64,000 nt of DNA, taken from the NCBI RefSeq assembly GCF_007923295.1, contig NZ_VOIR01000013.1:124001-188000 (forward strand). The letters are read 5' to 3'. Positions within the stretch are counted from its first letter, which is position 1. Each line of letters begins with the position of its first letter. Shown in pieces: positions 16,138 through 28,059 of this stretch. The notes below the pieces were generated by a model that saw nothing but the letters and a program-made list of their open reading frames with translations, was not told the DNA's origin and made no database searches. Both the position numbers and the translations under genes were made by a program. This DNA comes from Agrococcus sediminis. GTDB lineage: Bacteria; Actinomycetota; Actinomycetes; Actinomycetales; Microbacteriaceae.

Positions 16138-17631
16138 CTATGCCTCCGCGGGGTGCGGCACCGACTGGTGCACGACCTCGATGCGGCGCTTGCCGTGGTA
16201 CGCCGGCACGGCGTCGGCGTGCACGTCGCCGACCCGGTGGATGCGCAGGTCGTTCGTCGAGCCGGAGGTGCCGGGCGGCATGCCCGAGATCACCACGACC
16301 TTGTCGCCGACCTGCGCGAGGCGCTTGCCGATGAGCACGTCGTCGACCTGCGCGATCATCTCGTCGGTGTGCGTCACGCGGTCGACCAGGTGCGTCTGCA
16401 TGCCCCAGATCATCTGCATGCGCGACTCGATCTCGGGGTCGGGCGTGAAGCCGAACATCGGGATCGAGGTGCGCAGGCGCGACATGCGGCGCGCCGAGTC
16501 GCCCGACTCGGTGAAGACGACGATCGCCTTCGCCTCGACGAACTCCGCGACCTCGAGCGCGGCGAGCGTGATCGCGCCGCCCTGCGTGCGCGGCTTCGTG
16601 CCGAGCGGGGGGATGCGGCCGAGGCCGTCCTCCTCGGTCGCCTCGATGATGCGCGCCATCGTCTTGATCGTGACGATCGGGTGCTTGCCCACGCTCGTCT
16701 CGCCCGACAGCATCACCGCATCCGCGCCGTCGAGGATCGCGTTGGCGCAGTCGCTCGCCTCGGCGCGCGTCGGGCGGGGGCTCTCGATCATCGACTCGAG
16801 CACCTGGGTGGCGACGATGACCGGCTTCGCCCAGCGGCGGGCCAGCTCGACCGCGCGCTTCTGCACGAGCGGCACCTGCTCGAGCGGCAGCTCGACGCCG
16901 AGGTCGCCGCGGGCGACCATGATCGCGTCGAACGCGTCGATGATGTCGGCGAGGTTCTCGACCGCCTGCGGCTTCTCGATCTTCGCGACGACGGGCAGCT
17001 TCCTGCCCTCCTCCGCCATGATCTCGTGCACGCGCTCGATGTCCTTCGCGTCGCGCACGAAGGAGAGGGCGATGATGTCGGCGCCCAGCTGCAGCGCCCA
17101 GCGCAGGTCGTCCTCGTCCTTCTCGCTCAGCGCCGGCACGTTGACCGCGACGCCGGGCAGGTTGATGCCCTTGTTCGAGCTCACCGGCCCGCCGACGACG
17201 ACCTCGGTGACGACGTCGTTGTCGGTGACCTCGACCGCGCGCAGCACGATGCGGCCGTCGTCGATCAGCAGCGGGTCGCCCGGCTGCACGTCGGCCGGAA
17301 GGCCCGTGAACGTGGTGCCGGCGCGCTGGCCGTCGCCCTCGACCTCGTCGGTGGTGATCGTGAACCGGTCGCCCTCGGCGAGGTCGTACGGGCCGCCGGG
17401 GATCTTGCCGAGGCGGATCTTCGGCCCCTGCAGGTCGACGAGGATGCCGACCGGGATCCCCAGCTCGTCGCTCGCCCTGCGGATGTCGGCGTACACCCCC
17501 TCGTGGACGGTGTGGTCTCCGTGGCTCAGGTTCATGCGCGCGACGTTGACGCCGGCCGCGATCGCGGCCTTCGTCTGCTCATAGCCGGCCAGTGCCGGGC
17601 CGAACGTCGCGACGATCTTGGCTCTTCTCAT
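16138..17631 (-). CDS. pyk: Pyruvate kinase
   Basis: This 497-residue enzyme catalyses phosphoenolpyruvate + ADP to pyruvate + ATP, the last step of glycolysis. It begins MRRAKIVATFGPAL and shows the active-site lysine region VVAKIEKPQA, the metal-binding MVARGDLGVE, the effector-side helix VIVATQVLESMI and DAVMLSGETSVGKHP. The C-terminal domain runs to the end with the expected layout, and the protein is slightly longer than many family members. An upstream frame extension is open but does not look like kinase sequence. It lies 111 bp downstream of gltD and ends at a hairpin shared with the tRNA gene. Confidence 0.96.
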   Translation of the reverse strand: MRRAKIVATFGPALAGYEQTKAAIAAGVNVARMNLSHGDHTVHEGVYADIRRASDELGIPVGILVDLQGPKIRLGKIPGGPYDLAEGDRFTITTDEVEGDGQRAGTTFTGLPADVQPGDPLLIDDGRIVLRAVEVTDNDVVTEVVVGGPVSSNKGINLPGVAVNVPALSEKDEDDLRWALQLGADIIALSFVRDAKDIERVHEIMAEEGRKLPVVAKIEKPQAVENLADIIDAFDAIMVARGDLGVELPLEQVPLVQKRAVELARRWAKPVIVATQVLESMIESPRPTRAEASDCANAILDGADAVMLSGETSVGKHPIVTIKTMARIIEATEEDGLGRIPPLGTKPRTQGGAITLAALEVAEFVEAKAIVVFTESGDSARRMSRLRTSIPMFGFTPDPEIESRMQMIWGMQTHLVDRVTHTDEMIAQVDDVLIGKRLAQVGDKVVVISGMPPGTSGSTNDLRIHRVGDVHADAVPAYHGKRRIEVVHQSVPHPAEA

Positions 17632-17742
17632 CGTCAGCTCGCTTTCATCGGCGCGCCGCCTGGGTGGGATCGGCGCGGACGTCTCCATACTCCCAGGTCG
17701 CCGCGCCGAGCGCGCCACACGGGCGGCTCGGCACGGCGCGGG

Positions 17743-19197
17743 TCACACTGCCGCGAAGGGGCGGTCGGTCGCGCGCACGGGCGACGGCAGCGCCGTCTCG
17801 CCCTCGAGGTAGGCGTCGACCGAGGCGGCGGCGGCGCGGCCCTCGGCGATCGCCCACACGATGAGCGAGGCGCCGCGGCCGGCGTCGCCGGCGACGAAGA
17901 CGCCCGGCGTGCCGGTCGCGAAGTCGGCGCCGCGCTGCGGCACGCCGCGCTCGAACGGGACCTCGAGCGCCTCGCCGATCGACGCATCCGCCCCCGTGAA
18001 GCCGAGCGCGAGCAGCACGAGGTCAGCGGGGATCTCGCGCTCGGTGCCGGCCTTCGGGCGGCGCGTGCCGTCGACGATCTCGGTGTCTGCGACCTTGAGG
18101 GCGCGCACCTCGCCCGCGGCGTTCGCGAGGAACTCGACGGTCGAGACGAGGTAGCTGCGCTCGCCGCCCTCCTCGTGGCTCGACTGCTCCTCGAAGAGCG
18201 TCGGATGCACGGGCCACGGCTGGTGCTCGGGGCGCTCGCTCGGCGGCTGCACGCCGATCGCGAGGTTCGTCACCGACAGCGCGCCCTGCCGGTGCGCGGT
18301 GCCGATGCAGTCGGCGCCGGTGTCGCCGCCGCCGAGGACGACGACGTGCTTGGCCGTCGCGGTGATCTGGTTGGCGGGGACGGTGCCGGCGACCGCGCGG
18401 TTCTGGTGCACCAGGTAGTCCATCGCGAGGTGCACGCCGTCGAGCTCGCGCCCGGGGATGGGCAGCTCGCGGGCGACGGGGGCGCCCGTGGCGACGACGA
18501 TCGCGTCGAAGCGGTCGCGCAGCTGCTCCCACGTGATGTCGCGGCCGATCTCGACGCCCGCGCGGAAGCGCGTGCCCTCGGCCTGCATCTGGGCGAGCCG
18601 CGCCTCGAGCGTGCGCTTCTCGAGCTTGAAGTCGGGGATGCCGTAGCGCAGCAGGCCGCCGATGCGGTCGTCGCGCTCGTACACGGCGACCGTGTGGCCG
18701 GCGCGCGTGAGCTGCTGCGCCGCCGCGAGGCCCGCGGGGCCGGAGCCGACCACGGCGACCGTCTTGCCCGTGAGGCGCGCGGGCGGGTGCGGCTCGGTCC
18801 AGCCGTTCGCGAACGCCTCGTCGGCGATCGTCTGCTCGATCGACTTGATCGTCACCGCGGGCTGGTTGATGCCGAGCACGCACGACGACTCGCAGGGCGC
18901 CGGGCACAGGCGCCCGGTGAGCTCGGGGAAGTTGTTCGTCGCGTGGAGCCGGTCGCTCGCGGCGCGCCCCTCGCCGCGCCACGTGAGGTCGTTCCACTCG
19001 GGGATGAGGTTGCCGAGCGGGCAGCCCTGGTGGCAGAACGGCACGCCGCAGTCCATGCAGCGGCTCGCCTGGCGCCGCAGCACCGCCTTGTCGCCGGGCT
19101 CGCCGATCTCGCGCCAGTCGAGGATGCGCACGGGCACGGGCCGCTTCTTCGGGAGCTCGCGCTCCGTCACCTTCAGGAAGCCACGAGGGTCAGCCAC
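17743..19197 (-). CDS. gltD: Glutamate synthase small (beta) subunit
   Basis: This 484-residue NADPH-oxidising subunit has the N-terminal cysteine cluster for low-potential 4Fe-4S centres ([17 protein letters not shown], then CPAPCESSC). An FAD-binding [11 protein letters not shown] and an NADPH-binding GGGDTGADC follow. It passes electrons to GltB so that glutamine and 2-oxoglutarate become two glutamates. The GTG start overlaps the gltB stop by 8 nt, which implies coupled translation. Confidence 0.97.
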   Translation of the reverse strand: MADPRGFLKVTERELPKKRPVPVRILDWREIGEPGDKAVLRRQASRCMDCGVPFCHQGCPLGNLIPEWNDLTWRGEGRAASDRLHATNNFPELTGRLCPAPCESSCVLGINQPAVTIKSIEQTIADEAFANGWTEPHPPARLTGKTVAVVGSGPAGLAAAQQLTRAGHTVAVYERDDRIGGLLRYGIPDFKLEKRTLEARLAQMQAEGTRFRAGVEIGRDITWEQLRDRFDAIVVATGAPVARELPIPGRELDGVHLAMDYLVHQNRAVAGTVPANQITATAKHVVVLGGGDTGADCIGTAHRQGALSVTNLAIGVQPPSERPEHQPWPVHPTLFEEQSSHEEGGERSYLVSTVEFLANAAGEVRALKVADTEIVDGTRRPKAGTEREIPADLVLLALGFTGADASIGEALEVPFERGVPQRGADFATGTPGVFVAGDAGRGASLIVWAIAEGRAAAASVDAYLEGETALPSPVRATDRPFAAV

Positions 19198-22100
19198 CGG
19201 TCACCTCCAGGATCCGCCGCCAGATGTTGTCCGAGTCGGGGTCGACCCCCTGCGCCTGCGCGTCGAGGCGGATGGACTGCACCATCGCCCAGTCGCGCGG
19301 CACGATCTTCGAGATGCCGGCGAGGCCGGAGTCGAGCACCGCCTGCGCCACCGTCGAGCCGGTCAGCTCGACGTGCCGGGCGAGGATCGCGCGCAGCTCG
19401 ATCTCGTCCTCCTCGCCCGGCTGCTCGACGCGCAGCTCGCCCTGGTGGAACGAGTCCTGGTTGAGCAGCCGCTCGTCGAGGTCGAGCACGTAGGCGACGC
19501 CGCCCGACATGCCGGCACCGACGTTGCGGCCGGTGGAGCCCAGGATGACCGCGGTGCCGCCGGTCATGTACTCGAGCGCGTGGTCGCCCGCGCCCTCGCA
19601 GACGGCGGTGGCACCGGAGTTGCGCACGAGGAACCGCTCGCCGACGATGCCGCGGAGGTAGAGCTCGCCGCTCGTGGCGCCGTACCCGATGACGTTGCCG
19701 GCGATCACGTTCTCCTCGGCGACGAGCGCCGCGTCCTCGGGCGGGCGCACGGTGATGAGGCCGCCGGAGAGGCCCTTGCCGACGTAGTCGTTCGCGTCGC
19801 CGACGAGGCGCAGCGCGATGCCGCGCGGCACGAAGGCGCCGAGCGACTGGCCGGCGGAGCCGCGGAGCGTCAGGTCGACGGTGCCGGGCTCGAGGCCCCG
19901 CGCGCCGGCCCGCAGCGTGACGGCGTTGCCGAGCATCGTGCCGACCGCGCGGTCGGTGTTGGCGATCTCGAGGTCGAGCTCGAGCCGCTCCCCCGCGTCG
20001 ATCGCGCGCTCGAGCTGCGCGAGCAGCCGGCTGTCGAGCTGCTCGTCGAGCTCGTGGTCCTGCGCGGTCGTGCGCCGGGGCGCGCCGTGCGCGCCGTCGG
20101 GCTGCGCGAGCACGGGCGCGAGGTCGAGCCCGTCGGCCTTCCAGTGCGCCACCGCCCGGTCGACCTGCAGCAGGTCGCCGCGGCCGATCGCCTCGTCGAG
20201 GGTGCGCAGGCCCAGCGACGCGAGGATCTCTCGCACCTCCTGCGCGATGAACTCGAAGAACTGCACCACGAACTCCGGCTTGCCCGTGAAGCGCTGCCGC
20301 AGCACGGGGTTCTGCGTCGCGACCCCCACCGGGCACGTGTCGAGGTGACAGACCCGCATCATGATGCAGCCCGAGACCACGAGCGGGGCGGTGGCGAAGC
20401 CGAACTCCTCTGCGCCGAGCAGCGCGCCGATGATGACATCGCGGCCGGTCTTCAGCTGGCCGTCGACCTGCACGCTGACGCGCTCCCGCAGGCCGTTGAC
20501 CATGAGCGTGTGCTGCGTCTCGGCGAGGCCGATCTCCCACGGGGTGCCCGCGTGCTTCAGCGAGTTGAGCGGGCTCGCGCCCGTGCCGCCGTCGTGGCCG
20601 GAGACGAGCACGACATCCGCCTTCGCCTTCGCCACGCCCGCCGCGACCGCGCCGATGCCCGACTGCGACACGAGCTTGACGTGCACGCGCGAGCGCGGGT
20701 TGGAGCGCTTCAGGTCGAAGATGAGCTGCTTGAGGTCCTCGATCGAGTAGATGTCGTGGTGCGGCGGGGGCGAGATGAGGCCCACGCCCGGCGTCGCGTG
20801 CCGGGTCGAGGCGACCCACGGGTACACCTTGCCCGGCGGCAGCTGGCCGCCCTCGCCGGGCTTCGCGCCCTGCGCCATCTTGATCTGGATGTCGTCGGCG
20901 TGCGTGAGGTACATGCTCGTCACGCCGAAGCGGCCGGAGGCGACCTGCTTGATGGCGCTCCGCCGCTCGGGGTCGAGCAGTCGCTCCTCGGTCTCGCCGC
21001 CCTCGCCGGTGTTCGACTTCGCGCCGAGCCGGTTCATCGCGATCGCGAGCGTCTCGTGCGCCTCCTGCGAGATGGAGCCGTAGCTCATCGCGCCGGTCGA
21101 GAAGCGCTTCACGATCTCGGAGACCGGCTCGACCTCGTCGATCGGGATGGGCTGGGCCGCGTCGGTGCGGAGGCCGATGAGGCCGCGCAGCGTCTTGAGC
21201 TCTGTCGCCTGGTCGTCGACCATCCGCGTGTACTCGCGGAACACGTCGTAGCGGCCCGTGCGCGTCGAGTGCTGCAGCTTGAAGACCGTCTCGGGGTTGA
21301 ACAGGTGCGGCGCGCCGTCGCGGCGCCACTGGTACTCGCCGCCGGTCGCGAGGCGCTCGTGGGCGAGCGGCGCGCGCTCGTCCGGGTAGGCGGAGCGGTG
21401 CCGCAGCCGGTTCTCCTCGGCGATGACGTCGAGGTCGACGCCGCCGAGCGGCGAGTGGGTGCCGGTGAAGTAGCGGTCGACGAGCTGCTGCGAGAGGCCG
21501 ATCGCCTCGAACGCCTGCGCGCCGCCGTAGGAGCCGACGGTCGAGATGCCCATCTTCGACATGATCTTCGTGACGCCCTTGCCGAGCGCCTTGATGAGGT
21601 TGCGCACCGCGGTGTCGACGTCGGCGCCGAGCTGGCCGGTGAGGGCGAGCTGCTCGGCGGTCTCCATCGCGAGGTACGGGTTGACGGCGCTCGCGCCGTA
21701 GCCGATGAGCAGCGCCACGTGGTGCACCTCGCGCACGTCGCCGGCCTCGACGACGATGCCGGCCCGCATGCGGGTGGATGCGCGGATGAGGTGGTGGTGC
21801 ACGGCGCTCGTCATGAGGAGCGTCGGGATGGGCGCGAGCTGGTCGGTCGAGTCGCGGTCGGAGAGCACGATGAACTGCGCGCCCTCGGCGATCGCCTCGT
21901 CGACCTCTCGGCACATCGCCTCGAGCCGCCGCTCCATCGCCTCGGGCCCGTCGTCGACGCGGTAGAGCCCCTTCACGACGACCGTGCGGCGGGAGCCCGG
22001 CGTGCGGTCGATCGAGCGGATCTTCGCCAGCTGGTCGTTGTCGATCACGGGGAAGTCGAGGATGATCTGGCTCGCGTGCGAGGGCGTGGCCGTGAGCAGG

Positions 22101-23755
22101 TTGCGCACGGGGCCGAGCCCCATCGACATGCTCGTCACGATCGACTCGCGCAGCGAGTCGAGCGGCGGGTTGGTCACCTGCGCGAACGCCTGCTTGAAGT
22201 AGTCGAACAGCAGCCGCGGTCGCTCGGCGAGCACGGCGATCGGGGTGTCGGAGCCCATCGCGCCGAGCGGCTCGGCGCCGGTCTTCGCCATCGGCGCGAT
22301 GAGGATCCGCACCTCCTCCTCGGTGTAGCCGAAGGTGCGCTGGCGGCGGGTGACGGATGCGGCGGTGTGCGCGACGTGCTCGCGGTCGGGCAGGTCGGCG
22401 AGGTGGATGCGGCTCGATTCGAGCCACTCGCCCCACGGCTCCATCGCGGCGAGCTGCTGCTTGACCTCCTCGTCGGGCACGAAGCGGCCCGCCTCGGTGT
22501 CGATGAGGAACAGCCGGCCCGGCTGCAGGCGCCCGCGGCGCACGACGCGGCTCGGCTCGATCGGCAGCACGCCGGTCTCCGAGGCGAGCACGAACAGCCC
22601 GTCGGAGGTCTCGAGCCAGCGCCCGGGGCGCAGGCCGTTGCGGTCGAGGGTCGCACCGACGAGGCTGCCGTCGGTGAAGCTGATCGCCGCCGGCCCGTCC
22701 CACGGCTCCATGAGCAGCGAGTGGTACTCGGCGAAGTCGCGCAGCTCCTGCGGCATGTCGGGCTGGTTCTCCCACGCCTGCGGGACCATCATCATGATCG
22801 CGTGCGGGAGCGAGCGGCCGGCGAGCGTGAGCAGCTCGAGCACCTCGTCGAACGAGGCGGAGTCGCTCATGCCGGGCGTGACGATCGGCTTCAGCGGCCG
22901 CAGGTCGCCGAGCAGCTCGCTCGCGAGCTGCGACTCGCGCGCGCGCATCCAGTTGCGGTTGCCCTCGACCGTGTTGATCTCGCCGTTGTGCGCGATCATC
23001 CGCAGCGGCTGCGCGAGCGGCCACGACGGGAACGTGTTGGTCGAGTAGCGGGAGTGGACGATCGCGAGCTTCGTCTCGAAGCGCTCGTCGGACAGGTCGG
23101 GGTAGAACGGCTCCAGCTGGAGCGTCGTCACCATGCCCTTGTACGTGATGGTGCGGCTCGACAGCGACGGCAGGTACTCCCCCACCTCGCGCTCGACGCG
23201 CTTGCGCAGCCGCCACGCGAGCCGGTCGAGCTCGATGCCCGACACGGGCGAGCCGGCAGACGCGACGAAGACCTGCTCGATCGCGGGCATCGCGCTGCGC
23301 GCGAGCTTGCCGAGCGCGTCGGGCACGGTCGGCACCTCGCGCCAGCCGAGCACCCGCAGGCGCTCCTGGCCGGCGATCTCCTGCAGCTGCTCCTTCACGC
23401 GCGCGCGGTGGGCGTCGTCGAGCGGCAGGAAGGCGAGCCCGGCGGCGTACGCCCCCGCCTCGGGCAGCGGGAACGGCACCGAGGCCCGCAGGAACGCATC
23501 CGGCATCTGCGTCAGGATGCCGGCGCCGTCGCCGGTGCCCGCGTCGGAGCCGACCGCGCCGCGGTGCTCGAGGTTGCGCAGCGCGTCGAGCGCGAGCGCG
23601 ACGATGTCGTGCCCGGCGGTGCCGCGGGTGGTCGCGACCATGGCGAGGCCGCACGAGTCGCGCTCATGGCGCGGGTCGTACATGCCCGTCGCCGCGGGCG
23701 CGCCCATCCCCTGGAACCGGTCTCCCCCGAACGGGGGCTCGCTGGGTGCTCGCAT
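19190..23755 (-). CDS. gltB: Glutamate synthase large (alpha) subunit
   Basis: This 1521-residue protein has an N-terminal glutamine amidotransferase domain whose nucleophile is the Cys of [10 protein letters not shown] pro-peptide of about 35 residues precedes it and must be removed. The central domain follows, then the FMN-binding synthase domain ([23 protein letters not shown]), the 3Fe-4S cysteines in [15 protein letters not shown] and the C-terminal GXGXG beta-helix. The ATG is preceded by AAGGAG. The gene lies 72 bp downstream of lgt and is followed at once by gltD. The enzyme assimilates ammonia through glutamine. Confidence 0.98.
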   Translation of the reverse strand: MRAPSEPPFGGDRFQGMGAPAATGMYDPRHERDSCGLAMVATTRGTAGHDIVALALDALRNLEHRGAVGSDAGTGDGAGILTQMPDAFLRASVPFPLPEAGAYAAGLAFLPLDDAHRARVKEQLQEIAGQERLRVLGWREVPTVPDALGKLARSAMPAIEQVFVASAGSPVSGIELDRLAWRLRKRVEREVGEYLPSLSSRTITYKGMVTTLQLEPFYPDLSDERFETKLAIVHSRYSTNTFPSWPLAQPLRMIAHNGEINTVEGNRNWMRARESQLASELLGDLRPLKPIVTPGMSDSASFDEVLELLTLAGRSLPHAIMMMVPQAWENQPDMPQELRDFAEYHSLLMEPWDGPAAISFTDGSLVGATLDRNGLRPGRWLETSDGLFVLASETGVLPIEPSRVVRRGRLQPGRLFLIDTEAGRFVPDEEVKQQLAAMEPWGEWLESSRIHLADLPDREHVAHTAASVTRRQRTFGYTEEEVRILIAPMAKTGAEPLGAMGSDTPIAVLAERPRLLFDYFKQAFAQVTNPPLDSLRESIVTSMSMGLGPVRNLLTATPSHASQIILDFPVIDNDQLAKIRSIDRTPGSRRTVVVKGLYRVDDGPEAMERRLEAMCREVDEAIAEGAQFIVLSDRDSTDQLAPIPTLLMTSAVHHHLIRASTRMRAGIVVEAGDVREVHHVALLIGYGASAVNPYLAMETAEQLALTGQLGADVDTAVRNLIKALGKGVTKIMSKMGISTVGSYGGAQAFEAIGLSQQLVDRYFTGTHSPLGGVDLDVIAEENRLRHRSAYPDERAPLAHERLATGGEYQWRRDGAPHLFNPETVFKLQHSTRTGRYDVFREYTRMVDDQATELKTLRGLIGLRTDAAQPIPIDEVEPVSEIVKRFSTGAMSYGSISQEAHETLAIAMNRLGAKSNTGEGGETEERLLDPERRSAIKQVASGRFGVTSMYLTHADDIQIKMAQGAKPGEGGQLPPGKVYPWVASTRHATPGVGLISPPPHHDIYSIEDLKQLIFDLKRSNPRSRVHVKLVSQSGIGAVAAGVAKAKADVVLVSGHDGGTGASPLNSLKHAGTPWEIGLAETQHTLMVNGLRERVSVQVDGQLKTGRDVIIGALLGAEEFGFATAPLVVSGCIMMRVCHLDTCPVGVATQNPVLRQRFTGKPEFVVQFFEFIAQEVREILASLGLRTLDEAIGRGDLLQVDRAVAHWKADGLDLAPVLAQPDGAHGAPRRTTAQDHELDEQLDSRLLAQLERAIDAGERLELDLEIANTDRAVGTMLGNAVTLRAGARGLEPGTVDLTLRGSAGQSLGAFVPRGIALRLVGDANDYVGKGLSGGLITVRPPEDAALVAEENVIAGNVIGYGATSGELYLRGIVGERFLVRNSGATAVCEGAGDHALEYMTGGTAVILGSTGRNVGAGMSGGVAYVLDLDERLLNQDSFHQGELRVEQPGEEDEIELRAILARHVELTGSTVAQAVLDSGLAGISKIVPRDWAMVQSIRLDAQAQGVDPDSDNIWRRILEVTGG

Positions 23756-23827
23756 GGTGCTCCTTCAGCTGCTGCTGCGGTGGGAGCGGGACGCCGTCGG
23801 CCCGCGGCGCGCGAGGAGCGCGCAGGA

Positions 23828-24823
23828 CTACCTGGTGACGACCGCGGGATCTGCGGCGGGCTCGGCCTCGTCCTGGGTGCGGGACTCGGGGAGCTCGGTG
23901 TAGACATCCGAGTCTACGCCCTCCTGCGTGCCCGGCTCGCGCCCTGGCTGCCACGGCGAGGGCTCGAGGCCCGGGTGGCGTCGCGTCTGCACGATCCAGA
24001 CGACGAGTCCGACCGCGATCGCGAGGAACGCCATCCACACGTTGGTGCGGATGCCGAGGATGAGCTCGGACGGGTCGACGCGGATCGTCTCGAACATCGA
24101 GCGGCCCACGCCGTACCAGATGAGGTAGAGCGCCACGAGGCGGCCCCACTGCACGTCGCGCCTGCGGTCGATCCACAGCAGCAGCGCCGCGCCGAGCACG
24201 TTCCAGACGATCTCGTAGGCGAACGTCGGGTGGAAGAGCGTGCCCTCGGGCAGGCCCACGGGGAACGCGGGGTTGGTCGCCTCGATCTCGAGGCCCCACG
24301 GCAGCGCGGTGGGCTGGCCGAAGAGCTCGTGGTTGAACCAGTTGCCGAGCCGGCCGAAGGCCTGCGCGAGCAGCAGCCCGGGCGCGAGCGCGTCGACGAA
24401 CGTCGTGAACCGCAGGCCGGTCTGGCGGCAGCCGATCCAGATGCCGATGGCGCCGCCGATGAGCGAGCCGAAGATCGCGATGCCGCCCTCCCAGATGTAG
24501 AGGGCGCTCAGCGGGTCGCGGCCGGGGCCGAAGTAGTCGTCGGGGTGCGAGACGACGTGGAAGACGCGCGCGGCGACGATGCCGAGCAGCACGGCCCAGA
24601 CGGCGATGTCGATGACGTACCCGGCCTCGACGCCCCGCTGGCGCAGGCGCCAGCCGGTGAGCACCGCGGCGACGACGATGCCCGCGAGGATGCACAGCGC
24701 GTAGGTCTGGATGCCCCAGCCGGCCGGCACGAACGTCAGGCCGATGCTGTACAGCCACTGCCCGATCGGCACCTGCTGCCACTCGGGCGGCGGGCTCGGG
24801 ATGCTCTGGAGGAGAGGTGTCAC
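23828..24823 (-). CDS. lgt: Prolipoprotein diacylglyceryl transferase
   Basis: This 331-residue membrane enzyme has seven hydrophobic segments, the family signature GRLGNWFNHELFG, the motif YIWEGGIAIFGSLIGG and a late YGVGRSMFETIR. It transfers diacylglycerol from phosphatidylglycerol to the lipobox Cys of preprolipoproteins. The last 45 residues are an acidic, Pro/Glu-rich cytoplasmic tail. The GTG overlaps the trpA stop by 4 bp, continuing the his/trp operon; a GAAGGG ribosome-binding site precedes it. Confidence 0.97.
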   Translation of the reverse strand: MTPLLQSIPSPPPEWQQVPIGQWLYSIGLTFVPAGWGIQTYALCILAGIVVAAVLTGWRLRQRGVEAGYVIDIAVWAVLLGIVAARVFHVVSHPDDYFGPGRDPLSALYIWEGGIAIFGSLIGGAIGIWIGCRQTGLRFTTFVDALAPGLLLAQAFGRLGNWFNHELFGQPTALPWGLEIEATNPAFPVGLPEGTLFHPTFAYEIVWNVLGAALLLWIDRRRDVQWGRLVALYLIWYGVGRSMFETIRVDPSELILGIRTNVWMAFLAIAVGLVVWIVQTRRHPGLEPSPWQPGREPGTQEGVDSDVYTELPESRTQDEAEPAADPAVVTR

Positions 24824-25731
24824 GCGGAAGCGCCCTTCTCTGTGCTGTGGGTCGACCCTGTGCTGGGGGCCGGCGTGCTGGGGGCCGGCGCGCCGGCGGC
24901 CGGCGCTGCGTCGGCGGCCTGAGTGCCTGCGAAGGCCGGGCCGTCGTCGAGTGTACCGGCGGCGAGGGAGGCGGCGAGCTCGCGGACGGCGGGCACGCCG
25001 CCGGCGCCGAGCGCCCGCACGAGCGCCGAGCCGACGATCGCGCCGTCGGCGTAGGTGAGCACGTCGCGCACCTGCTCGGCGGTCGAGATGCCCAGGCCGA
25101 CGCACCGCAGCGCCTCGGTGCCGGCGGATGCGGCGCGGGCGGCGATGCGGTCGGCGAGCGCCCGCGCGGCGAGGTCGACGTCGTTCCGCGCACCGGTCGT
25201 GCCCATGGTCGAGACGGTGTAGACGAAGCCGCGCGAGCCAGCGACGGCCGCGTCGATGCGCGCGTCGGAGGAGGACGGCGCCGCGAGGAACACTCGGTCG
25301 AGGTCGTGCCGCTCGGCGGCCTCGAGCCAGTCGCGGCCGTTCTCGGGCGTGAGGTCGGGCGTGATGAGGCCCGCGCCGCCCGCGGCGGCGAGCCGCTCGG
25401 CGAAGCGGTCGACGCCGTAGCGCAGCACCGGGTTCCAGTAGGTCATCACGAGCACCGGCGCGCTCGTGCGGGCGGTGATCGCCGCGACGGCCTCGAAGAG
25501 CTCCTCGAGGCGGAAGCCGCGCTCGAGGGTCGACTGGGTCGCGGCCTGGATGACCGGGCCGTCCATGCCGGGGTCGGAGTAGGGCACGCCCAGCTCGATC
25601 GCCGTGCAGCCGGCCTCGGCGATCGCGACGGCCGCCTCGATGCTCGTGGCGAGGTCGGGGAAGCCGACCGGCAGGTAGCCGATCAGCGCGCGGCTGCCGC
25701 TCGCGCGGATGGCGTCCTCGGTGCGGCTCAC
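24820..25731 (-). CDS. trpA: Tryptophan synthase alpha chain
   Basis: This 303-residue TIM-barrel subunit cleaves indole-3-glycerol phosphate to indole and glyceraldehyde 3-phosphate. The catalytic Glu lies in [16 protein letters not shown], and the second acid region is [11 protein letters not shown]. The phosphate-binding GLGISTAEQ and [10 protein letters not shown] are in place. The last 35 or so residues form a low-complexity Ala/Pro/Ser/Thr tail that the family normally lacks. The GTG overlaps the trpB stop by 4 bp, so alpha and beta subunits are made in coupled fashion. Confidence 0.97.
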   Translation of the reverse strand: MSRTEDAIRASGSRALIGYLPVGFPDLATSIEAAVAIAEAGCTAIELGVPYSDPGMDGPVIQAATQSTLERGFRLEELFEAVAAITARTSAPVLVMTYWNPVLRYGVDRFAERLAAAGGAGLITPDLTPENGRDWLEAAERHDLDRVFLAAPSSSDARIDAAVAGSRGFVYTVSTMGTTGARNDVDLAARALADRIAARAASAGTEALRCVGLGISTAEQVRDVLTYADGAIVGSALVRALGAGGVPAVRELAASLAAGTLDDGPAFAGTQAADAAPAAGAPAPSTPAPSTGSTHSTEKGASA

Positions 25732-26954
25732 AGCTGCTGCGCCCCTTCGTCGAGCAGGTGGAACCAGCGCCCGGCGGTCGCGACGTCCTTGTCGCCGCGG
25801 CCCGACAGCGACACCAGCAGCGTCGAGCCCGGCTGCTCCTTCGCGAGCCGCAGCGCGCCCGCGATGGCGTGCGCCGACTCGATGGCGGGGATGATGCCCT
25901 CGGCGCGCGTGAGCGCGAGGAACGCATCCATCGCCTCGGTGTCGCTCACCGGCTGGTACTCGGCGCGGCCGAGGTCGTGCAGCCACGCGTGCTCCGGGCC
26001 GACGCCCGGGTAGTCGAGGCCGGCCGAGATCGAGTGCGACTCGAGCGTCTGGCCCTCGTCGTCCTGCAGCAGGTACGTGCGCATGCCGTGCAGCAGCCCC
26101 GGCGCGCCGCGCTCGATCGAGAGCGCGTGGCGGGCGGTCTCGGCGCCGTCGCCGGCCGCCTCGAGGCCGATGAGGCGCACGTCGGCGTCGTCGAGGAAGG
26201 CGTGGAAGATGCCCATCGCGTTCGAGCCGCCGCCCACGCACGCGAGCACCGCATCCGGGAGCCCGCCGGTGAGGGCGATCGTCTGCTCGCGCGCCTCGTC
26301 GCCGATGGCGCGGTGGAAGTCGCGCACCATCTCGGGGAACGGGTGCGGGCCGGCGACGGTGCCCATGAGGTAGTGGGTGCTGTCGACGTTCGCGACCCAG
26401 TCGCGCAGGCCCTCGTTGATCGCGTCCTTCAGCGTGCGGGAGCCGCTCTTCACCGGCACCACCTCGGCGCCGAGCAGCCGCATGCGGGCGACGTTGAGCG
26501 CCTGGCGCTCCGTGTCGACCTCGCCCATGTAGACGACGCACTCCATGCCGAACAGCGCGGCCGCCGTCGCGGTCGCGACGCCGTGCTGGCCGGCGCCGGT
26601 CTCGGCGATCAGGCGCGTCTTGCCGAGCCGCTGCGCGACGAGCGCCTGCCCGAGCACGTTGTTGATCTTGTGGCTGCCGGTGTGGTTGAGGTCCTCGCGC
26701 TTGAGGAGGATGCGGGCGCCGGCCTGCTCGCTGAGCCGCGTCGCGTCGGTGAGCAGCGACGGGCGGCCGGTGTAGTCGCGCGACAGGCGCGCGAACTCGG
26801 CCTGGAAGGCGGGGTCGGCCTTGCACTCGGCGTAGCACTCGGCCAGCTCGTCGATCGCCGCCATGAGCGGCTCCGGCATGAAGACGCCGCCGTAGGCGCC
26901 GAACCACGGCCCGTGCTGCTCCCGCAGCGACGGGGACTGCTGCGATGCGCTCAT
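25728..26954 (-). CDS. trpB: Tryptophan synthase beta chain
   Basis: This 408-residue PLP enzyme condenses indole with serine. The cofactor lysine is K96 in HTGSHKINN, the glutamate of AETGAGQHG stabilises the substrate, and GGGSNAMG binds the PLP phosphate. The length and domain layout are those of the standard TrpB1 type that pairs with TrpA. The ATG overlaps the trpC stop by 4 bp. Confidence 0.98.
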   Translation of the reverse strand: MSASQQSPSLREQHGPWFGAYGGVFMPEPLMAAIDELAECYAECKADPAFQAEFARLSRDYTGRPSLLTDATRLSEQAGARILLKREDLNHTGSHKINNVLGQALVAQRLGKTRLIAETGAGQHGVATATAAALFGMECVVYMGEVDTERQALNVARMRLLGAEVVPVKSGSRTLKDAINEGLRDWVANVDSTHYLMGTVAGPHPFPEMVRDFHRAIGDEAREQTIALTGGLPDAVLACVGGGSNAMGIFHAFLDDADVRLIGLEAAGDGAETARHALSIERGAPGLLHGMRTYLLQDDEGQTLESHSISAGLDYPGVGPEHAWLHDLGRAEYQPVSDTEAMDAFLALTRAEGIIPAIESAHAIAGALRLAKEQPGSTLLVSLSGRGDKDVATAGRWFHLLDEGAQQL

Positions 26955-27739
26955 GCTGCCCTCCCGAACTCCGCGACGCGCGACTCGGGGTCGCCGTCGG
27001 TGACCAGTGCCTCGCCGACGAGCACGGCGTCGGCGCCGTCCTGCCGGTAGCGCGCGACGTCGGCAGCGGTGCGCACGCCCGACTCGGCGACCGCGACGGT
27101 GCCCGCGGGGATGCGCGCGCGCAGCTCCGCGAAGCGCTCGGGGTGCATCGCGAACGTCTTGAGGTCGCGGGTGTTGACGCCGAGGATGCGCGCCTCGGCA
27201 CCGAGGGCCGCGTCGATCTCGCGCTCGTCGTGCACCTCGACGAGCACCGACAGGCCGAGGCCCTCGGCCTCGCGGTGCAGCTGCCGCAGCCGCGCGGGCT
27301 CGAGCGACGCGGCGATGAGCAGCACGAGGTCGGCGCCGAACGCGCGCGCCTCGAGCAGCTGGTACTCGTCGGCGATGAAGTCCTTGCGCAGCACCGGCAC
27401 CGAGACCGCGGCGCGCACGGCGCGGAGGTCGTCGAGGGAGCCGAGGAAGCGGCGCTCCTCGGTGAGCACGCTGATGGCGCTCGCGCCGCCGGCGGCGTAG
27501 CGCGCGGCGAGCGATGCGGGCTCGGGGATGTCGGCGAGCGGGCCCTTCGAGGGGCTCGCCCGCTTCACCTCGGCGATGATGTGGGGACCCGGCGAGTCGG
27601 CCTTCGGCGTGCCGAGGATCCGGGCGGCGTCGAGGGGCGCGGGCGTGCGCTCGGCGATCGCCTGCAGCCGCTCGAGCGGCAGGCTCTCGCGGCGTCGCGC
27701 CGCGTCCTCGAGCGCGCCCGCGGTGAGCGCGTCGAGCAC
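26951..27739 (-). CDS. trpC: Indole-3-glycerol phosphate synthase
   Basis: This 262-residue TIM-barrel enzyme converts carboxyphenylaminodeoxyribulose phosphate to indole-3-glycerol phosphate. Key residues are visible in [13 protein letters not shown] (catalytic Lys), [21 protein letters not shown] and AESGV. The GTG start is two nucleotides after the stop of the HGxxPAAW gene. No trpD or trpF is present in this window, so those steps must be encoded elsewhere (actinobacteria often use PriA/HisA for the TrpF step). Confidence 0.97.
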   Translation of the reverse strand: MLDALTAGALEDAARRRESLPLERLQAIAERTPAPLDAARILGTPKADSPGPHIIAEVKRASPSKGPLADIPEPASLAARYAAGGASAISVLTEERRFLGSLDDLRAVRAAVSVPVLRKDFIADEYQLLEARAFGADLVLLIAASLEPARLRQLHREAEGLGLSVLVEVHDEREIDAALGAEARILGVNTRDLKTFAMHPERFAELRARIPAGTVAVAESGVRTAADVARYRQDGADAVLVGEALVTDGDPESRVAEFGRAA

Positions 27740-27741
27740 GC

Positions 27742-28008
27742 TCAGTGGGCCGTCGGCCCGTGGCCGGCCCGCGTCAGGATCGGCCACAGCACCGCGCCGA
27801 TCACGAGCAGGCCCGCGCTCGCCCACACGAGCATCGGCATGTCGAGGAAGAAGAACAGCGTGCCGAGGGTGATCGCGACGAGCATGACGATGACGCTGAT
27901 CCACGCGGCGCGCGAGTTGCCGTGGCCGGGGTCGACGAACGCGGGGTCGTAGTCGGCGATGTGCAGCTCGGCTGCGTGGTCGTCGGTGATGCCGGTGCGT
28001 GCGCTCAC
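27742..28008 (-). CDS. HGxxPAAW-type small membrane protein
   Basis: This 88-residue protein has a soluble N-terminus, the signature region HGNSRAAW and two transmembrane helices. It corresponds to the small actinobacterial proteins found next to trpC. The Pro of the name-giving motif is replaced by Arg here. The function is unknown. The conserved place in the trp operon suggests a link to tryptophan synthesis or transport. Confidence 0.85.
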   Translation of the reverse strand: MSARTGITDDHAAELHIADYDPAFVDPGHGNSRAAWISVIVMLVAITLGTLFFFLDMPMLVWASAGLLVIGAVLWPILTRAGHGPTAH

Positions 28009-28059
28009 GGTGCTCCTCAGGTCGATCTGCTCGGCGCGCGCCGCGCGCCTGCCTCGAGT

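Noticed and set aside
23807-23823. Hairpin GCGCGC-GAGGA-GCGCGC between lgt and gltB as a terminator
   Set aside because: The 6-bp GC stem is likely by chance in this composition and it lies in the short lgt-gltB gap where read-through is plausible.
18662-24922. A plus-strand open frame of more than 2000 codons opposite gltB, lgt and gltD
   Set aside because: It is the mirror of real minus-strand genes in very GC-rich DNA. Its product is Arg/Ala/Asp/Val-rich with no recognisable domain, whereas the minus strand encodes clear enzymes.
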